In this document: positions 19,301 through 31,673 of the stretch, piece by piece
Layout: each line of letters begins with the position of its first letter
Position numbering within the stretch: the stretch's first letter is position 1
NCBI GenBank assembly: GCA_903772945.1
Contig: CAICTM010000279.1
Location: forward strand, 17,600 to 81,599
Reading direction: 5' to 3'
Source: Seminavis robusta
Lineage: Eukaryota > Bacillariophyta > Bacillariophyceae > Naviculales > Naviculaceae
Length of the DNA stretch: 64,000 nucleotides
Position numbers and translations under genes: made by a program
The notes under the pieces: model-generated
Database searches by the model: none
What the model was told of the DNA's origin: nothing
What the model saw: the letters and a program-made list of their open reading frames with translations, nothing else

Positions 19301-21313
19301 ATGGTTTCGACTGAATGAACAACAAGGGAACTGTGGTTAGTAAATTCGCAATTTCAGTTTAGTAGTTTGAGAGCTGAGATAAAGCACCTTTGAACACCCT
19401 TCTGCGTGCAGCTATGTTGTCATAGGAATGATACTGAATGAATGTGATATGCGGTTAGTAGCAGGCAATGTATTTGATTTCAGTCTCCGTAGCTGTTACT
19501 TACCAGGAGCTCCAACAGCGTAAACACCTGAATTGAAGAATAGGAGGGGAAAGTATGCTTACTGAGAAAGCGTCCGTTGTTGCAAAGCAGAGCACCGGTG
19601 GAGAATTCATACCTGATATGGTTCACGGACAGAAGACCATGCCTATTTGTGCATTTAGACAAGTGCATGAGATTGGAACCTCCAAGGGAAACACGAGCAA
19701 GCACAAAAGTAGATACGACTCACAGTAAAGCCCACAAGATCCCCAAACATGATCGTTGTATAGGGATGCAATTCAGCAATGGGTTTGCTTCCAAAGATAC
19801 CTTCACTGGATAGGTAACTACTGAGCTTCCTTTCTGACAATCGGTGTTGCCCTTCTCCATCTTTCAAAAAGATATCCTCCTGCTTGGAAGCTCCCACTCG
19901 ATTGTTTCGATTCTTGGCATCTTGAATCATTCGCGCCCGGACCTTCTCTGGGAACAAGTTGGAAACAATAGCTGCTTCAGCAGCTGCTTCGGACAAGATC
20001 CGGTGCATCTTGATGGATCTTCGCATGTTGTGAACCATCCAAGCAGAAAGCAAAAGTGCCGCCAAAAAGATAATGCCACCAGTCAGAATGCTGACCATCA
20101 ACTCTGCATTGTAGGTATCATCAATGGGAACCACGACAACAGTCCACGCACGCTGTCCCACCAAGAAGCTGTGCTGATAGAATAAGTCAGGGTGGTGCTC
20201 TGCCTTAAGATCTGCCAGTGGGATTTCAGGAAACATGGACAAGGTCCGGTTATTGTCTTGTCCTTGGACCTCAATCTTGATCCCACCCATGAACTCTGGA
20301 GGTAGCTCAGGGTCAAAGTTGGAAATGGTAGAATCATACAGGTAGGCTCCCATGGTGACCCCCCGTGAACTGGCAGCTCTGGTCAATAGCGCACGGATGC
20401 GAACAATGATGAGACTGAGGTCCGTGGGGCGTGTGTCATCTTCATCTGACAATGGCTTGCCAGGATGGTATAAGACAACCGAGTATCCTTCTTCTTGGTC
20501 CTGAGCAACCAAATAGATGCGGGGAGAGAGCACTGGGAGAACCTGCCGCAACGCCTCTTGAATGAGGGGTTTCTCGATATCAATACTCCAAATATCCAAG
20601 TGAGTAGCACCCTCTGCGTTTTCCCAGGGCTGAACAAACTGGATTGGAAAGTAAAATGGTTGCTCCGATCGAGGACCAATTTCAAGTGCTCCCTCTTCCC
20701 CACCAGGAACAGGTTCCAAGCCAGTAAACCCAACGTCATAGGTGATTCGGGAATCATTGCGATAGTATTCTCGAGTGGTATTTTCAAGCACAAGCCGCTC
20801 TGTATGGGTCACATTGGGCATCCATTCCATCAAGAAAAAATCAAGTCCAGAACTTCGCAAGTACCTGAATAGTCTCTCAAAATCAGCATGGCTGTAGTTA
20901 GATGTCCTCCAATCACTGCAAGATTCGTGAATCCAAAGGGCAGCTGTTTCATAATCTTGCCAACTCCCATCAATGCCCTCTGCCAAGTCGGTGGCACGTC
21001 GAAGAAACAAGGCTTTCTTTTCGTCCTTCTCGTTGTTGATGGCCAGCAACATGAAACTCACAGCAGCGGCAGCTCCCATGATAGTCAGCAGTGCCGAAAT
21101 CAGAATGGCACGCTTTGCCGTCTTTTCAATGTTGAGCGACTGCTCCTTGATCTCATCTTGGTGAGTCTTGCTCCCTGTTGCTGTCGTCGAGTGGGATGAC
21201 TCTATTTCGTCGCCTCCGTAGAAATCCAACTTGCCGTCCTTGGTCTCTTCGTCTTCGCTCGTCAGACTGACCGTCGCCATTCCCACCGCTCCTCGATACG
21301 CAGGCGAAGACAT
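16307..21313 (-). CDS. CHASE-like receptor nucleotide cyclase fused to cyclic-nucleotide phosphodiesterase
   Basis: Hand-built 18-exon model. Exons run 21313-19724, 19642-19613, 19527-19504, 19434-19389, 19310-19287, 19202-19161, 19068-18961, 18884-18862, 18763-18721, 18620-18030, 17934-17802, 17724-17565, 17488-17359, 17260-17145, 17050-17023, 16917-16877, 16788-16698 and 16599-16307. All junctions are GT-AG, and the 3513 nt close exactly in frame (1170 aa). Residues 69-92 are TM1, 95-395 a CHASE-like extracellular sensor, 406-428 TM2. The class III cyclase spans about 516-700: Asp525 in FGDLVGFT, Asp569 in VETIGD, Asn648 and Arg652 in DTMNTASRM. Glu565 favours GTP, but the second specificity position is Gln641 (FQLFGD), so the substrate is open. 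The PDE spans about 830-1130: HNFEH (839-843), IHDLDH (907-908), a later ATD. It would make and hydrolyse a cyclic nucleotide at a membrane in response to a ligand. Such fusions are known in diatoms. Confidence 0.93.
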
Positions 21314-24079
21314 GGTTCAATTACAACTATCTTACTTCTTGGGCTGTGATTCGATTTCTAAACTAACGATGCAATCTTTCCTTTGTGGAAGACCTTCGAT
21401 GTTGTTTTTGTGTTGTGAGCCAATCTGTTTGGTTGAATGAAGAATGAGGGTGCGTACCGGTTCCGTGGGAAATCAACGAAGTGACCGAGAACCCTACACT
21501 TTCTTCCGCGCTCTCTGTGAGAACTGAGTTCGGAACGAAGGGTTCAATCAATCTCTCTGGATCTTGTAGGTTCCCAGCAAACCACCAATAAATACATCAA
21601 CAAGATCCAGACATAAAAGATTTAACATTGCCACAAAATTGTGTCATTCAGAGGGTTTGGATGTCACAGTGAGATACCGGTACCGATCCAGTGTACGGCA
21701 CAAGGACAGAGTGTTCGGTACGTGGTGGATGGGGGGTAGGTACGTTACCGGTAGTACCACTTTAAAGAGCTCAGGAAATGATGAGCATTTTGGCTTGTGC
21801 CTCTGGCAGTGGTGGTACTTGTAGCTAGCTAGTAGCGGCATCCTTCTAAGATGATGCAAGCGCTCGGATCAATAATATTGTTTCCAAGCGGCTGTCAAGT
21901 GAGACGGGTGAGGAGGAGGAGTGTCCACCCATTTCGGTAGTCACTGGCACCTCCGCACCTCGCTCCTCGAATGATAAAGTAACTTTTCCCTTCCGCAAAC
22001 TGTACATGTACCCTAGCTACTGTCATACAACCAAGTAGACAGCCTACATCATCCATTTCCTTTATAATAGCTAAAGAAGTTACGTCCCCGATCCTCACGC
22101 ATTTTTTTGTAAAAGGATGCAAAGAGTACTTCTCTACTAACAGGAACAGGCGAGCAAGACGAAGCAAACAGCCAGTCTTCCTGGAGCCGTTTCCAGTGTT
22201 AACTTAAGAATTACATATTCCCCGAGCCGTTCCAACCAATGATGCATCGCAGACTGCCTTTTTTGCAAAAGCAAGCAAACTGAAAGTAGACACTATACCA
22301 GTATGCAGATTGGCGGGGAGTCTTCTCGATTTGTTGATTAACATAGTTTTGGTTGTCTGTCAATGATCAAATACAAACCTACCTGGTTCGGGAACTAACT
22401 GAATGGCAACATTACCACTGTACAACATCATTACCACCTCAGGGTGTCATCATCGGCTCCTCTCCTTCTATGCTGCACGAAGCCCAGCTTTCTCTCTGCC
22501 GGTACCATCGCAGACTCCTGGCTTCTTCTTGCTCAGCTTTCCAGATGGGATCTTGGAGCCGATCAGCTGCCGTTCTTGGATCTTGGAGCTGGTCTTGTTT
22601 GGATCTTTTACGAGGTCTTCTGCATTTTCGCAGATTGAGCTCTAGCTAGATTGACACCCATAGCTGACCCATGTTGTTCATAAGCTGTTCATACCGTTGT
22701 CGAGATTCTGGCCAAAAAGGCTCTGAGTGTCTTGTGTGTCAAAGATTCTCGAATCAGGAGAACATATATTTAGTGAATTTACAATTGACAAAGCCTGACA
22801 ATGATGTTATCATCGGGTCGCAGTACCGGTATGACAGGCTGCATTGGGGTGGAAGGAAAGTGCCTTTATGTGACAAGCACAACTTCTGGAATTTTTCAAT
22901 CAGAATTCTTGCAAGCTGGTCTAGTAAGAAGAGAGGTGCAACAGCTTGTGAACCAAGGCACCGTTTTGCATTATCATTCATCACTGCAAATGCTCCCCTC
23001 CAATCTTCCAACCGAGAGCTCCAAAGTTCCTTTGTCCGAGCCTCACTTTGTCATGAGAATGCACCAAAGATTTACCGCTATTACAGAGCTCTTTCCAGCC
23101 ACACAATCTACATACATGTCATTGTTACGTACACGGTCTATTGCAGAACTGAATACTGTGCTTTACATACCTTGTCCAAACTACATTTGTTAAAAGAAAT
23201 ACCTTTATTATAAGATACTATGAGTTTTGTGCTGCAGTAAGTCTGAGTACATGTACAAGTAGGTACCGGTTTATATGATAGCACAAACAACTTCACATTG
23301 AACCACTCTGAACTTATATCGAAGGTACTCATGATCGTTATTTGTGTACCCTAAAAGTATGAATGCTTCAGCTTGGCTGGGCATAGGAGGTACCTGTTCT
23401 GTGGTGTTTTGAAACAACTTGGCTATGCGAAGCTGTCAATCCGCAATCAAATCCTTCGGCTCATCTGGAAAATTGACGTATACAACACATGTCTTGATCT
23501 CTTGTGTGCAAACAAAAAGAGAAGCTCGAGAAAGTACTAGCTAGTTTGGTATCTTTATTAGTTTCCAGAAGTCTTATCTCAGCCATGCTAGCTAGCTAGC
23601 TAGTTTCCAGAGTGTCAAATCTCATCCTTGTTTGGTACCGGTACTAGTATATCTTAGATGCAAGTGAAGAGTGGGTAGCTACCGTGGTGACAAGCCGCTT
23701 TGGAATGGTTCGGCTTCCAAAGTTCCGGCAGAGTTTGAAGGGGTATCCTCCGCAAAAATTTGGGATCGTGGCAGATTGAGAATGCCTTGCATTTTATTTC
23801 TCGCAAGGGTTGACCCAACTCCTCCCCACGGAAAAAGACAAGAAACGAGCTCGTTCCAAGAGTTTTGCCACATAGCTTCGCAGCTGGTTGTAGTGGATGT
23901 TGTTATTACAACCATAGTCTACTATTGACCAACCGCTCGGAGAGGAGGGAGTAGCTGTCCCAGAGAGAGGCACAACCAGGTTCATTGAGTTCATTTTATT
24001 TCATTCAGTTCAGTTCACCTCAGTTCGGGTATATACCGGTACCAGTGGTATAGAGTTGCTGTAGAAGGTATCTTTTGTG
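21314..24079. other. Gene-poor interval between divergent genes
   Basis: Contains 5' regions of the cyclase receptor (minus) and the ankyrin-like gene (plus). Frames at 22353-22650 and 22671-23213 lack motifs or codon bias. CTAGCTAG runs occur at 23580-23603 and ACCGGT palindromes near 21676, 22824, 23267, 23636 and 24036. No RNA gene was recognised. Confidence 0.5.
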
Positions 24080-25438
24080 ATGAAGATGATGAAGCCCATG
24101 CCAATGCCCATGAGACCCCGACTGCCTCCGAGCAGCAGCATGCTCAGTCTGGCCTCCAAAGCTAACCCTGTCATCTCCAAGGAACTAGCCGATGTCGCCT
24201 GTGATTCCCAGTGCAGCCATACTCATCACCACGAGGACAAGGACCACAACCAGAAGAAACGACCTCATGATCAGGAACCTGAACCTACTAGTGCCGGTAC
24301 TACTACTAGTACGAGTAGTAGTACATGTACCGGTAGTACCGGTACTCCTCCTGTCAGCTTCAGTGGCCTGAACAAGGCAGAGGAGACAATGTCATGCAGT
24401 GGCAGTACGAGTATGAGCGAAGTGAAGAAAGTACAGACACATCATGTAGATCCCCTGATCCCGTGTACCTCCACTCACCTGTTGTCCTATAGCCTAGAAG
24501 AGCACACTCCGATACCCCTTATGGAACAACCACAACCGCAGTGGCACGGGGCATCCTTTTCCAGTTTGGATTTCCTAGAGTTTGACGACGATCAGCCGGA
24601 ATTGATGGATCTTCAGGAAAGTTTTACCACCATATGCAGCCAGGTCGATCCCTCCCTGCTCATCACCACGCAAGAGCAAGGAGTGGCCAAGTCACTGCAA
24701 GGCACAACTACTAGTATGCATGATATGATGATGAGCACTTCTGAGCATGAGACTAGCATTACCAGTGCCAGCGGTAACACAATGTTGCATCAGACCTGCC
24801 TGCTCTTTCCTCAAAGTGCTCCCGTCGTCCGAACAGCTCTCTTGGAGTGTCCCCCAGCCGCACTCATTCCGAGCCAAGTGCCACTCAATGGGTACACCTT
24901 CCCCTTGCACATTGCCATTTCCCACGCCGCAAACCTTCCCGTCGTACAAATGTTGGCACAGGCGGGACCTTGTATTCTCCTGCAACAGGACGGTCCACTC
25001 GGTTTGACGCCCTTGGCAGTGGCACTGCACTGGATATTGCAAAACAAGACATCCGCATCCACTAGAATGATGAGAAACGTCATGGATGTTCTACGATTCC
25101 TCCTAAGTGCACAACCCAAAGCCGCCGGAATCCCCTGTGGGCCCCCTCAAGACTTGCCCCTGCACATGGCCTGTCGCTATCATCCGGCTACGCCCTTGCA
25201 ACTCGAAATTGTCGAAGCCCTCATTCCGGCCAATACCGGAGCACTCGTGCTCGTCAATCGACAAGGTCTCACGCCCATGGACTTGTTGTTGCAACAACAG
25301 CAACGCGATGCTCAAGACAACGAATACCACTTTCGGGTACTCTCCTGTCTCAAGTTTGCCGCCAACATGACGCGTCCTTCGCTCCCGACGCTCTGTAGCA
25401 GTGCTCCGGCCAAGAGACACAAAATGTCCTTGTGTTGA
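24080..25438 (+). CDS. Ankyrin-repeat-like protein with low-complexity N-terminus
   Basis: 452 aa from ATG 24080 (MKMMKPMPMPM); single exon. Residues 1-130 are disordered: Met/Pro-rich, then His/Asp/Lys-rich, then a Thr/Ser run encoded by ACTAGT/ACCGGT-type repeats at about 24293-24352. The C-terminal half carries ankyrin-type units: YTFPLHIAISHAANLPVVQML, then LGLTPLAVALHW, then DLPLHMACRYHPATPLQLEIVEAL and RQGLTPMDLLLQ. These have the PLHxA and TPL/M signatures. It ends RHKMSLC. Ankyrin stacks bind other proteins, and the partner is unknown. The arrangement is common in diatom proteins of unknown role. The low-complexity part shares the local intergenic palindrome repertoire, suggesting recent repeat expansion inside the gene. 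Confidence 0.8.
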   Translation: MKMMKPMPMPMRPRLPPSSSMLSLASKANPVISKELADVACDSQCSHTHHHEDKDHNQKKRPHDQEPEPTSAGTTTSTSSSTCTGSTGTPPVSFSGLNKAEETMSCSGSTSMSEVKKVQTHHVDPLIPCTSTHLLSYSLEEHTPIPLMEQPQPQWHGASFSSLDFLEFDDDQPELMDLQESFTTICSQVDPSLLITTQEQGVAKSLQGTTTSMHDMMMSTSEHETSITSASGNTMLHQTCLLFPQSAPVVRTALLECPPAALIPSQVPLNGYTFPLHIAISHAANLPVVQMLAQAGPCILLQQDGPLGLTPLAVALHWILQNKTSASTRMMRNVMDVLRFLLSAQPKAAGIPCGPPQDLPLHMACRYHPATPLQLEIVEALIPANTGALVLVNRQGLTPMDLLLQQQQRDAQDNEYHFRVLSCLKFAANMTRPSLPTLCSSAPAKRHKMSLC

Positions 25439-28073
25439 ATTGATTCGATTGATCATTCGATTCGATTCCTTATACGGGACATTTGATTTTTGATTCTTTT
25501 TTGCTCCAACCATCCATCCATCCATCTGATTTTTTGATTCTTGAGAGGGAAGGTCCCATGCTAGCTAGCTAGAGTTCCGTAGTGCGTGCGAGAAACTCGC
25601 TCTGCCTGTAACGTTTATTTATATAATTGTAACGATATTGTTCGCTTGTTAGTTTTAGATACAGTGTACCAACCACACAACAAAGGAGTTCGAATGAATC
25701 GTTGACTCTCGAGTCGAGTCCTGGCTTCTTTGGCCAAGGGCGGCATTGAGACTCACCTGGATCCCCGTGATCTCGTTTCTTGCTCATCTGCTGGTACGAA
25801 GAGCAAGCAGCTTGAAGTTGCACGAAGGTTTAGCTTGCAGACGAAGACTCACTCGTCGACAGAAAGAAAAAGGCCCCATGAGTCGAGATCGTATTGTTGG
25901 TTGAAGGAAACGTTCAAGGAGTTAAGCAAAAGATGGCAGCAATCATTCGCTTTGCTTGGATGGTTAGTTGCACTACCAATGGCCACCTATCGATACCGTT
26001 GAACTGGTCAATGGACGTCTATCGATACGGTTGAACTGGTCAAGAACGCACCTTCTGTCTACTGTATTGAAGATAGATAGCCAAGCTACCGTAGCCAGGC
26101 TGTAGCCGGCTATAGCCAGTTGTAATTGCACTTACGAATGCCTTCAAGACTGGCAACAGACATGAAATGCCCAGCCACTCGACCTCGAAGCAATCAAGTT
26201 TCTCGTATTATTGGCTTGTTTGCTTATCATCATTGGAGGAATCGCACACAGTACGGTACCGTGTTTCATTTCTGGCTCGACACATACATGCTGAACGAAT
26301 ATGTCCTCGGGGGAGCAGTTCGTCCAGTTCCGATGGGGCAACGCCTCGTCATTGACAATGGGCTTCAAGAGGAGAGACAGCAAAGAAAATCACAACTTCT
26401 TGTCGTGTCGGCAACACAAACAAAAACATCGTCAGCAGCTTGTGTTCTTGTAGGAACACAAATGCGAGGCGGCAACAGCTTCAATGCGAAGGGCCCTTGG
26501 CGGATCAGTGTCGGGCATCTACCAAGTATGCCAGCCAGATAGCAGGTGCAGAGGATGCCACTGCTGCCACCTCGTACCAGCTACCGTATCACATGCACTA
26601 CTATCCTCGTTCCGATAAGCCGCCCTTCAACCAAGACCACCCGAAACGCACAACAAGAAGGGAAAGACTCGACTCGGCTGATCTCAATGCTGCTGGACGT
26701 CTGGACCCGAAGCTTGAAAATTTCGAAAGGCAACGAGAACAACAATGACAATTCGAAACAAGCAACTGGAACGGAATAGGTTCAACCCGATTTGGGGGGG
26801 GAGGCGTTATGAGCTTAGCTACGATTCCTTGGCGTCTTCAGGTCCTGGCATGCAGACTACCAAGGAACATTCCTGTTCTCGGTAGTTTCAAATTGCCTTC
26901 CCAAACTGCAGGAAAGGAGCAGACAACGAGAACTAGCTAGCTACCAGGTAACTCTCTCCGCCCCAATGTTTGTGGGGGTCATTGGTTTAGGGTAGCGGCA
27001 CGGTGGACAGTTGTACTCAGAGTACTAGTACCGTAGCCTTAAAATAGAATTCTATTATAAGAGCTAGGTATTAGCTTCGTGAACTTTTGGCGAGCACACG
27101 CAAGGGCAATCGGATCGGCACCGGCCAAGCAAGAAAATGATTACTTCGTTGTAGTGTATGCTCAGCCAAGGGAAGACGCCTCCTGCCATCGGTACCGTAC
27201 TAGCTAGAGTATGCATATGCATATATGCATATGGACTGTGGCTGCCTGGTGGGAAGCCCAGCCCAAGCCCAGCCCAGCCCAAGCCCAGCCCATTCATAGA
27301 ACCTGCATAGTGAAGCCAACGAGAAGCAGCATGGATGATGTGACAGATTACTCCAAGAGGAAGCAGCTTGCAGATATGTCCCCGCCTATTTTCAGAAAGG
27401 ATCCTTCTTGCATCCAGCCACCGCCTTCATGTTGATGAGAACGAGGGTACGACAAATTACAACGAGAACCAGCCCTATGTGAACTGCATCTTTCTTGAAG
27501 GAGACCAACTGCCTCCTTTGTCGTAATACCAGAAAGTGGCAAGCTGTGATTCTCATTGCTCTCAGCGCATTTTTATCGAAAAACGACTTCAAATAATGCG
27601 AAGTATGAGTGCCATTAGCGAAGCAAAAGAGCAGCCAGCCTGAGCTGGCAACTCCACCTTGCCATGTGAATTTTGTTTTGTGGAAGAAAGTTGGTTTACA
27701 CGTACGGTAGTTTGGCATGTCTTGTTTGGAAAAAGAAGAAACCAGAGATAGACAGGGAGCTACGAGGCAGTAGGTAACACGCAGGTACTGGTTTGCACCT
27801 CTAGCTAGAGAGCAACGATTGGTAAGTGAGTTTGTTTGTTTCTTCCTCTTGACCTTGTTGTCGCCTTGGAGCCACCGAGCGATCTGCAAGCTAGCTAGCT
27901 AGCTAGCTAGTCAGAAGGATTGACTACGGTATATTATGTAAGGGTAGCTAATGACTCTGTCTAATATAAAGTTTAGCAATCTGCGTACATGTATGTGAGT
28001 GAGTCAAGCTTGATCTACTCGTTCTAGAGGTGGTGGCTGGCATGATCAGATTCGATTCGAAAGTCTTTTTGGG
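25439..28073. other. Gene-poor interval
   Basis: No supported gene. A 138-aa plus frame at 26126-26542 lacks motifs and has comparable frames on the opposite strand. Repeats seen are CCATCCATCCATC at 25509-25523, a GCATATGCATATATGCATATG palindrome at about 27212-27232, AGCCCAGCCCA tandem units at 27257-27293, CTAG tandem at 27889-27911, and two copies of a CTATCGATAC/GTTGAACTGGTCAA unit at 25985-26042. Confidence 0.5.
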
Positions 28074-28781
28074 TCAGGGCAAGAACTGCAGGAATGGAAA
28101 CCTTGGTTTGGAAGTTGGTACTGTTTGACGGAAGCCCTTCTTGGAGGAAGTCTTGCGACGGTATGTAGGTGGAGAAGTGTCAATGGTAGTGATGCTGGCA
28201 GTGGATCCAGTCTCTGATCTTGGAGTGGTGGACGCGGCCTCTTGGCGTTGTCCTCTCCTTGGGTAGGCGCAGTTTACTGTTGAAACTCGCCTGGGGGCTC
28301 TCTTCAAGCTTGGTAGCAATACTGTTCCAGCAGGCAGATTCACGCTTCTTCTGGGCAGGATAGGGCTGCAATCCAGGGACTTTCGTTCTCTGGTGGAAGC
28401 AGGATCACTGCTCCTGACGGACAGTCTGAAAGGATCCTCCACTTGTCTTCGGACCATTTGCAAGGGGTTGGTGTCTTCATCTTCGTCGTCAGTGGAGTCG
28501 TCGTCTCTGATGAGAGATGAGAGTCTCTTGGGGGCCCTGGGAGGGACCACAGCTGTGGTGGATGAAGTCTTGTGGTTGGTAGAAACACAACTGATCCATC
28601 GGTTTGAGGACGACGAGCCTGAATCCTCTGATGAGGAGAGTGATCGAACAGAGCTTTGGCAGCTCAGGCTTTCGTTGTCATCCAAATCTTGAAGTTCCTC
28701 TCTGTACTCACCGGCACCGGCACTCTTCAGGTTGAACGAAGATGGGATGATGACAAACAAGGGAATGTTATTGGACATCAT
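28074..28781 (-). CDS. Ser-rich disordered protein, IPLFVIIPS family (copy 1)
   Basis: 235 aa from ATG 28781 (MMSNNIPLFVIIPSSF); single exon. It opens with a short hydrophobic block, IPLFVIIPS, followed by an acidic, Ser-rich disordered region (SSVRSLSSSEDSGSSSS). It then carries spaced short motifs: NRWISCVST, PPRAPKRLSSLI, ILPRRSVNLP, LLPSLKRAPRR, SPPTYRRKTSSKKG. The same ordered set occurs in the protein at 31674-32294. The Arg/Ser-Pro-rich motifs look like kinase or docking sites, but no enzyme domain is present and I do not know a function. The N-terminal block is too short and too close to the start to be a clear signal peptide, although IPLFVIIPS is conserved between copies. Confidence 0.7.
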   Translation of the reverse strand: MMSNNIPLFVIIPSSFNLKSAGAGEYREELQDLDDNESLSCQSSVRSLSSSEDSGSSSSNRWISCVSTNHKTSSTTAVVPPRAPKRLSSLIRDDDSTDDEDEDTNPLQMVRRQVEDPFRLSVRSSDPASTRERKSLDCSPILPRRSVNLPAGTVLLPSLKRAPRRVSTVNCAYPRRGQRQEAASTTPRSETGSTASITTIDTSPPTYRRKTSSKKGFRQTVPTSKPRFPFLQFLP

Positions 28782-31673
28782 GGTCAAGCATGAAGTGTCG
28801 CTGAGCCAGAAATGCTGAATGCTGAGCAGTGTTTGATTTGATGGAGAAAAGTAAATGAGAGCTTTCGAGTGGTTTGTGGTAGAAAAATGGAATGGAAATT
28901 GAAAGAGGCTCCAAGGTCAGGTTGGAGGGAGAGGGCAGGTTCAGTTCCCAAGAACGAAGGTTGGGAAGATTTTCGACGTACGTCGTACCGGTACACGGTG
29001 TCGCTCACAGGGCCTGTAAGCTGGCCTGTACCGTAGTAATAGTACTGGCGCCTGAAACCTGAAAGTGAAGGCTTGAAGGCTTGGGTGGGGCACGGGACGG
29101 TCCCTACGTCCCTACCCTCACCACCCCCTTACCTTAGCTAGGTTGTGTACCGGTACCTGCTCACACTACATATTATACACTTTCTAGCTAGCAATAGGAA
29201 GTGGTTTCCCTACGCACATGTTATGGTCTCAAAGGTTAACAAAATAATGACATAACAGAGCGCAAATAACAGTCACTATGAATTCGGTTACAATGTCATA
29301 GCTATGTCATGCAGTTCAGCAGAGACAATTTACTAGGTCCTTGCTTTATCGATTTAAGCGTTGGGTCCATGAGGAACAATGAGTTCCATCAAAGTACCGC
29401 TAAGTTGCAGGGAAGAAGGATTCATGAGCTGATCATTCACAAAGATCAATCGCATAAGAACGCAAAGCAAAAAGCCCTTATCAATTGATTTCTTCAGACC
29501 AGAACCAATCCTCTTGTAGGAATTCGCAAGTCCCCCTGTTTTAGAAAGGTCGATCTTGGATTTCGAGTTTAACCGCCTCTCCAACTGTTCAAGCCAACCC
29601 ATCTCTAACAAAGTTTGGTCTGGGCTTAAGTGAGATCAGTCATTAAAAGCCGAGAAAGGAGGGCTGACGAATTTATGAATTTATCACGATACTCACCTCT
29701 TACAAGACGCCAGAACCCCTTAAATAATTCCAATCTGAGATCACCAAGAAAAGAAGCTGTGGGAGCCCTATTTACAGAAGTTGAGTCGATAAGAAGATAG
29801 TTTACTCGAATTAGCTCTCGAATTCAAGCTCTTATAGCCAGAGCCACCGCCTCAAGCTCTACTACTCGAGTAGCTATGTAGCTATGCATAGGCTTGCTTA
29901 TCAAGTCCTCTTGTCCTCTTACTCACTCGGGGAAGCAATAAATACTAGTAATGCTAAAAGCCTTCGATGTCTTTGCAATGGTTCACCGTCTCATTTAGCA
30001 ACTGAGGAGGAGGCCTGTTGTGTCCAGTCGTCTCCGACGATCCAGGAGCGTCGATCAAACTTGGATTCGGTCCCACATCCTCACAACAATGCTATTTGCG
30101 GGATCCCTTGGATCCTCGTCATCCTCCTGTATGCAGATGCGCACTATCCCAGCGCAACGGCTGATGCATCGCTCCATTCCAATTCTTCCTTGGGTCTTAC
30201 AAGTGCGTGTCACTGCCAGTCTGGGTACCGGTAGCATAGCTCATACTCAGTAGCATAGACCAACTGATAGTAGACCAACCCACCCTACTACTAGCTAGCT
30301 AGCCTAATGGAAATCTTGGTTGATAATTTGGAGGAAGCAAAAAACAAATGTCTAAATTTCTAATCTTGTGGTCGCTAAATGCTCGGCAGGTTGCATACGC
30401 TATTGACGTTAGTGTTGCCATCACAGCTTCTGATGTCTATTCCGATGGCAGTTCAACAGAATCCAATGACATTCATTTATGCCATTTACGCGACATGAAC
30501 GAAATTGGAAGGGAAGTGGGCCAATTGCCCATCTATTGCCTTGTGTCTGTTAAAGGGAAAGTCAACCTTAGCTCTTGAAGCAACCAAGTGGTTACCAGTT
30601 TACCAGATCAGCTGTTTGGAACTCTGTAGAAACAATCATCGGTACTCCGAGTGCTCGAGTACATACCGGTACTGTAGCTTTCGAGTAGACTAGTACAGGT
30701 ACCTGGCACTCCTAGTACCCGGTACCGGTACACCTTTCGTGGGGTGGGTCAATCTTGCAACCGGTTACATCTTGGTTTCGCAGGCGTGTAGCCCAGCAGC
30801 TATCGCTACGATACTGGCTGATAAGGCACGGTAGCAGCTCCTACCAGTGGGCCAGCAGCAAACAGAAGCTGTGCTCCGAGTCTTCCGCACAAACCGCAAC
30901 AGGAATACCTTGAAGCTGCATGGCTGGCTGCATGGCTGGCTGCATGCTTTAATTAAATGACTGCATGAAGTTGGTGGTCTGAAGGAGGCAGGTCGAAGGT
31001 TCATGTCCGATTCCTCCTGAAATAAATGTTCAAGCTGACAAGTCAGTGCTGGATGTCTGCTTGCTGCTTGCTATCGGGACACGTAAGGTACGTGTACGGT
31101 AGGTTTCTGCGTGCCACGAAGCATCAGGACCGTTGACATGGTGTGTAAGGCACGATGTTGGTTTGCTTCAATGGTGTAAAAGCGGAAGGAGCGAAACTCT
31201 AGTAGTTTGATGGAGCCTGCATGACTAACATGTAACTGAAGTAGCCAAATGCTCAGCTTGAAAGCTGCTGCCTTTAGTCAGCTTGCTTGGGGGGTAAGTT
31301 TGGGCTCTAAAGCTACTAGAAAGGTACAGTTGCAATCTTAAAAGTTATCTCTTCATTACATCTTAATTAGTAACGTTATCAATTCCATTGGCAATGGCAG
31401 GCAGAGGAGCCTTGCCTTTTCGATGTGGAGCGATGGTCCAACTCTTTGTGTTTACATCCATCTATAGTATAGTATGATAGATAGTAGGACAGACCAGCCA
31501 GCCAGTGAACTGACTGGAGAGGAGACTGGTGGCAATGATACTACTCAGTACTAGGACTCAAGGGTCCTGGCTGAAATTTCTTGATTCAGTTGCCAGACAC
31601 CACCGCGGTTCTAGCTAGTATATGAGGAGCGATGAGAAAATCAGAACAGCTCTTGGTGGTGGTCTCATTATTA
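28782..31673. other. Gene-poor interval between paralogues
   Basis: Small frames only. An 85-aa minus frame at 29354-29611 (LEQLERRLNSKSKID) could be a coding remnant but has no partner. Frames at 29884-30253 are random-looking. Repeats: CTAGCTAG near 30294-30301, ACCGGTAC cluster at 30663-30735, triple GCATGGCTGGCT at 30919-30946. TTCATGTCCGATTCC near 31001 is not accompanied by a tRNA fold. Confidence 0.45.

Noticed and set aside
22671-23213. 180-aa plus-strand frame
   Set aside because: Overlaps another plus frame of similar length, with no domain or bias.
26126-26542. 138-aa plus-strand frame
   Set aside because: No motif, and a similar open frame exists on the other strand; likely chance.
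30960-31020. TTCATGTCC...GATTCC resembling a tRNA T-arm
   Set aside because: No A-box, anticodon arm or acceptor stem can be drawn around it.
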